The notes under the pieces were generated by a model. It was not told where the DNA came from and did not search any database. It saw only the letters and a list, made by a program, of their open reading frames with translations. A DNA stretch of 64,000 nt from Marivita sp. XM-24bin2 (GTDB lineage: Bacteria > Pseudomonadota > Alphaproteobacteria > Rhodobacterales > Rhodobacteraceae): contig QCWH01000002.1 in assembly GCA_003149565.1 (NCBI GenBank), positions 112,516 to 176,515 on the forward strand, in the 5' to 3' direction. The position numbers and the translations under genes are program-made. Of this stretch, positions 63,535 to 64,000 are shown piece after piece. Position 1 is the stretch's first letter. Each line of letters begins with the position of its first letter.

Positions 63535-64000
63535 TCAGCAGGTTTCGCCTTCTATCAGGCGAAATCCAAGATCGACGACTTTTTTGTTTGTGTTTTCATC
63601 GGGGATATCTCGACGGCCCAAAAGGTGCAGCGCTGCCTCAACGCCCATTTGATGGCGTGGCGTTTCCACGGTCGTCAATCGGACGGGGAGGGCTTCGAGA
63701 AAGGCTAGGCCATTGAACCCTGCAAGAGCCACTTGCGAGGGGATGGCGATACCCTCACTGAGGCAATGCATGATCCCTCCGGCAGCCAAATCGTCGTTGG
63801 AATAATAAACCGCTTCGGGTGGGGTCACATCCGATAGCAGGTTAGCTGTTTCCTTCCGGCCAATTGTCATGGAGGACGGTTCTGTGGCAATCCGTTCTGA
63901 CACGATTTGTGCGCCCGCTTCTCGAATTGCTGCGCGAAATCCGTCTAGGCGCTTTACGGCGCGAAGATCTCGTCCGCCCTGGCTGCCGATATACCCAAAC
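63535..64000 (-). CDS. LacI/GntR-type transcriptional regulator, C-terminal part (runs off the window)
   Basis: The frame stays open to the right edge, so at least 154 residues of the sugar-binding domain are present and the N-terminal HTH lies outside. Visible parts are GSQGGRDLRAVKRLDGFRAA, AVYYSNDDLAAGGIMHCLSEG and VALAGFNGLAFLEALPVRLTTV, typical of GntR-subgroup LacI proteins. A TTTCGCCT/AGGCGAAA hairpin (63543-63564) overlaps its last codons. There is no sign that it regulates mgd; its own target genes should lie to the right. Confidence 0.85.
   Translation of the reverse strand, partial: FGYIGSQGGRDLRAVKRLDGFRAAIREAGAQIVSERIATEPSSMTIGRKETANLLSDVTPPEAVYYSNDDLAAGGIMHCLSEGIAIPSQVALAGFNGLAFLEALPVRLTTVETPRHQMGVEAALHLLGRRDIPDENTNKKVVDLGFRLIEGETC

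Noticed and set aside
1..64000. CRISPR arrays, insertion sequences, prophage, tRNA or integration sites
   Set aside because: No regularly spaced repeats, transposase or integrase frames, or tRNA-like cloverleaf sequences were recognised on reading both strands.

Overview
The window reads as a chromosomal segment of a marine alphaproteobacterium of the Roseobacter group (Rhodobacterales). The evidence is the gene content: a DoeA-type ectoine hydrolase, TTT and TRAP-TAXI transporters, a Smo-type polyol operon, a tryptophan/anthranilyl-CoA operon, the N-methylglutamate (NMG) methylamine pathway, and B12 salvage genes. Coding density is high and start/stop codons often overlap. I saw no insertion sequences, phage genes, CRISPR arrays, tRNA or rRNA. 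This looks like a catabolic core or accessory region rather than a mobile island.

Layout. (1) 1-3.1 kb: DoeA-like hydrolase, M20 deacetylase, GntR regulator. (2) 3.1-12.4 kb: tctC-tctB-tctA, a class III CoA-transferase, a short citryl-CoA-lyase-like protein and an AbrB-family membrane protein on the minus strand. They are divergent from tctD-tctE and a co-transcribed periplasmic binding protein. (3) 12.5-16.3 kb: a glucosylglycerate module made of a GH13_18 phosphorylase converging on GpgS and a phosphoglycerate-glycoside phosphatase. (4) 16.4-22.1 kb: TAXI binding protein, fused TRAP permease and a DadA-like oxidase, divergent from a LysR regulator. (5) 22.1-33.1 kb: polyol catabolism, with GatZ and a PfkB kinase divergent from a LacI regulator, SmoEFGK ABC transporter, SmoS, MtlK and a Zn-dehydrogenase. 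A shared palindrome lies in both intergenic regions.

(6) 33.4-43.4 kb: a ten-gene, ten-kilobase operon for tryptophan to anthranilate to 2-aminobenzoyl-CoA and ring cleavage products: monooxygenase/reductase, SDR, MarR, enoyl-CoA hydratase, acyl-CoA dehydrogenase, CoA ligase, KynA, KynU, thioesterase, RidA. Kynurenine formamidase is absent. (7) 43.7-46.9 kb: a GAF-histidine-kinase-like protein lacking the phospho-acceptor histidine, a 2OG-Fe(II) oxygenase and a LysE exporter. (8) 46.9-52.3 kb: btuF, btuB with a cobalamin riboswitch, cobT, cobU, cobO. (9) 52.5-63.3 kb: a complete NMG pathway, gmaS, mgsCBA, an AraC-type regulator and mgdDCBA. (10) The end of a LacI-family gene runs off the right edge.

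Most loci are import-plus-catabolism units for compounds released by marine algae: osmolytes, polyols, carboxylates, aromatic amino acids and methylated amines. Points most worth a second look are the DoeA/M20 pairing, the CoA-transferase/citryl-CoA-lyase/TTT operon, the tri-component Tct sensor, GatZ without GatY, the histidine-less kinase, and the loss of the zinc site in the delta subunit MgdB. All functional calls come from reading sequence by eye; no database search was run.
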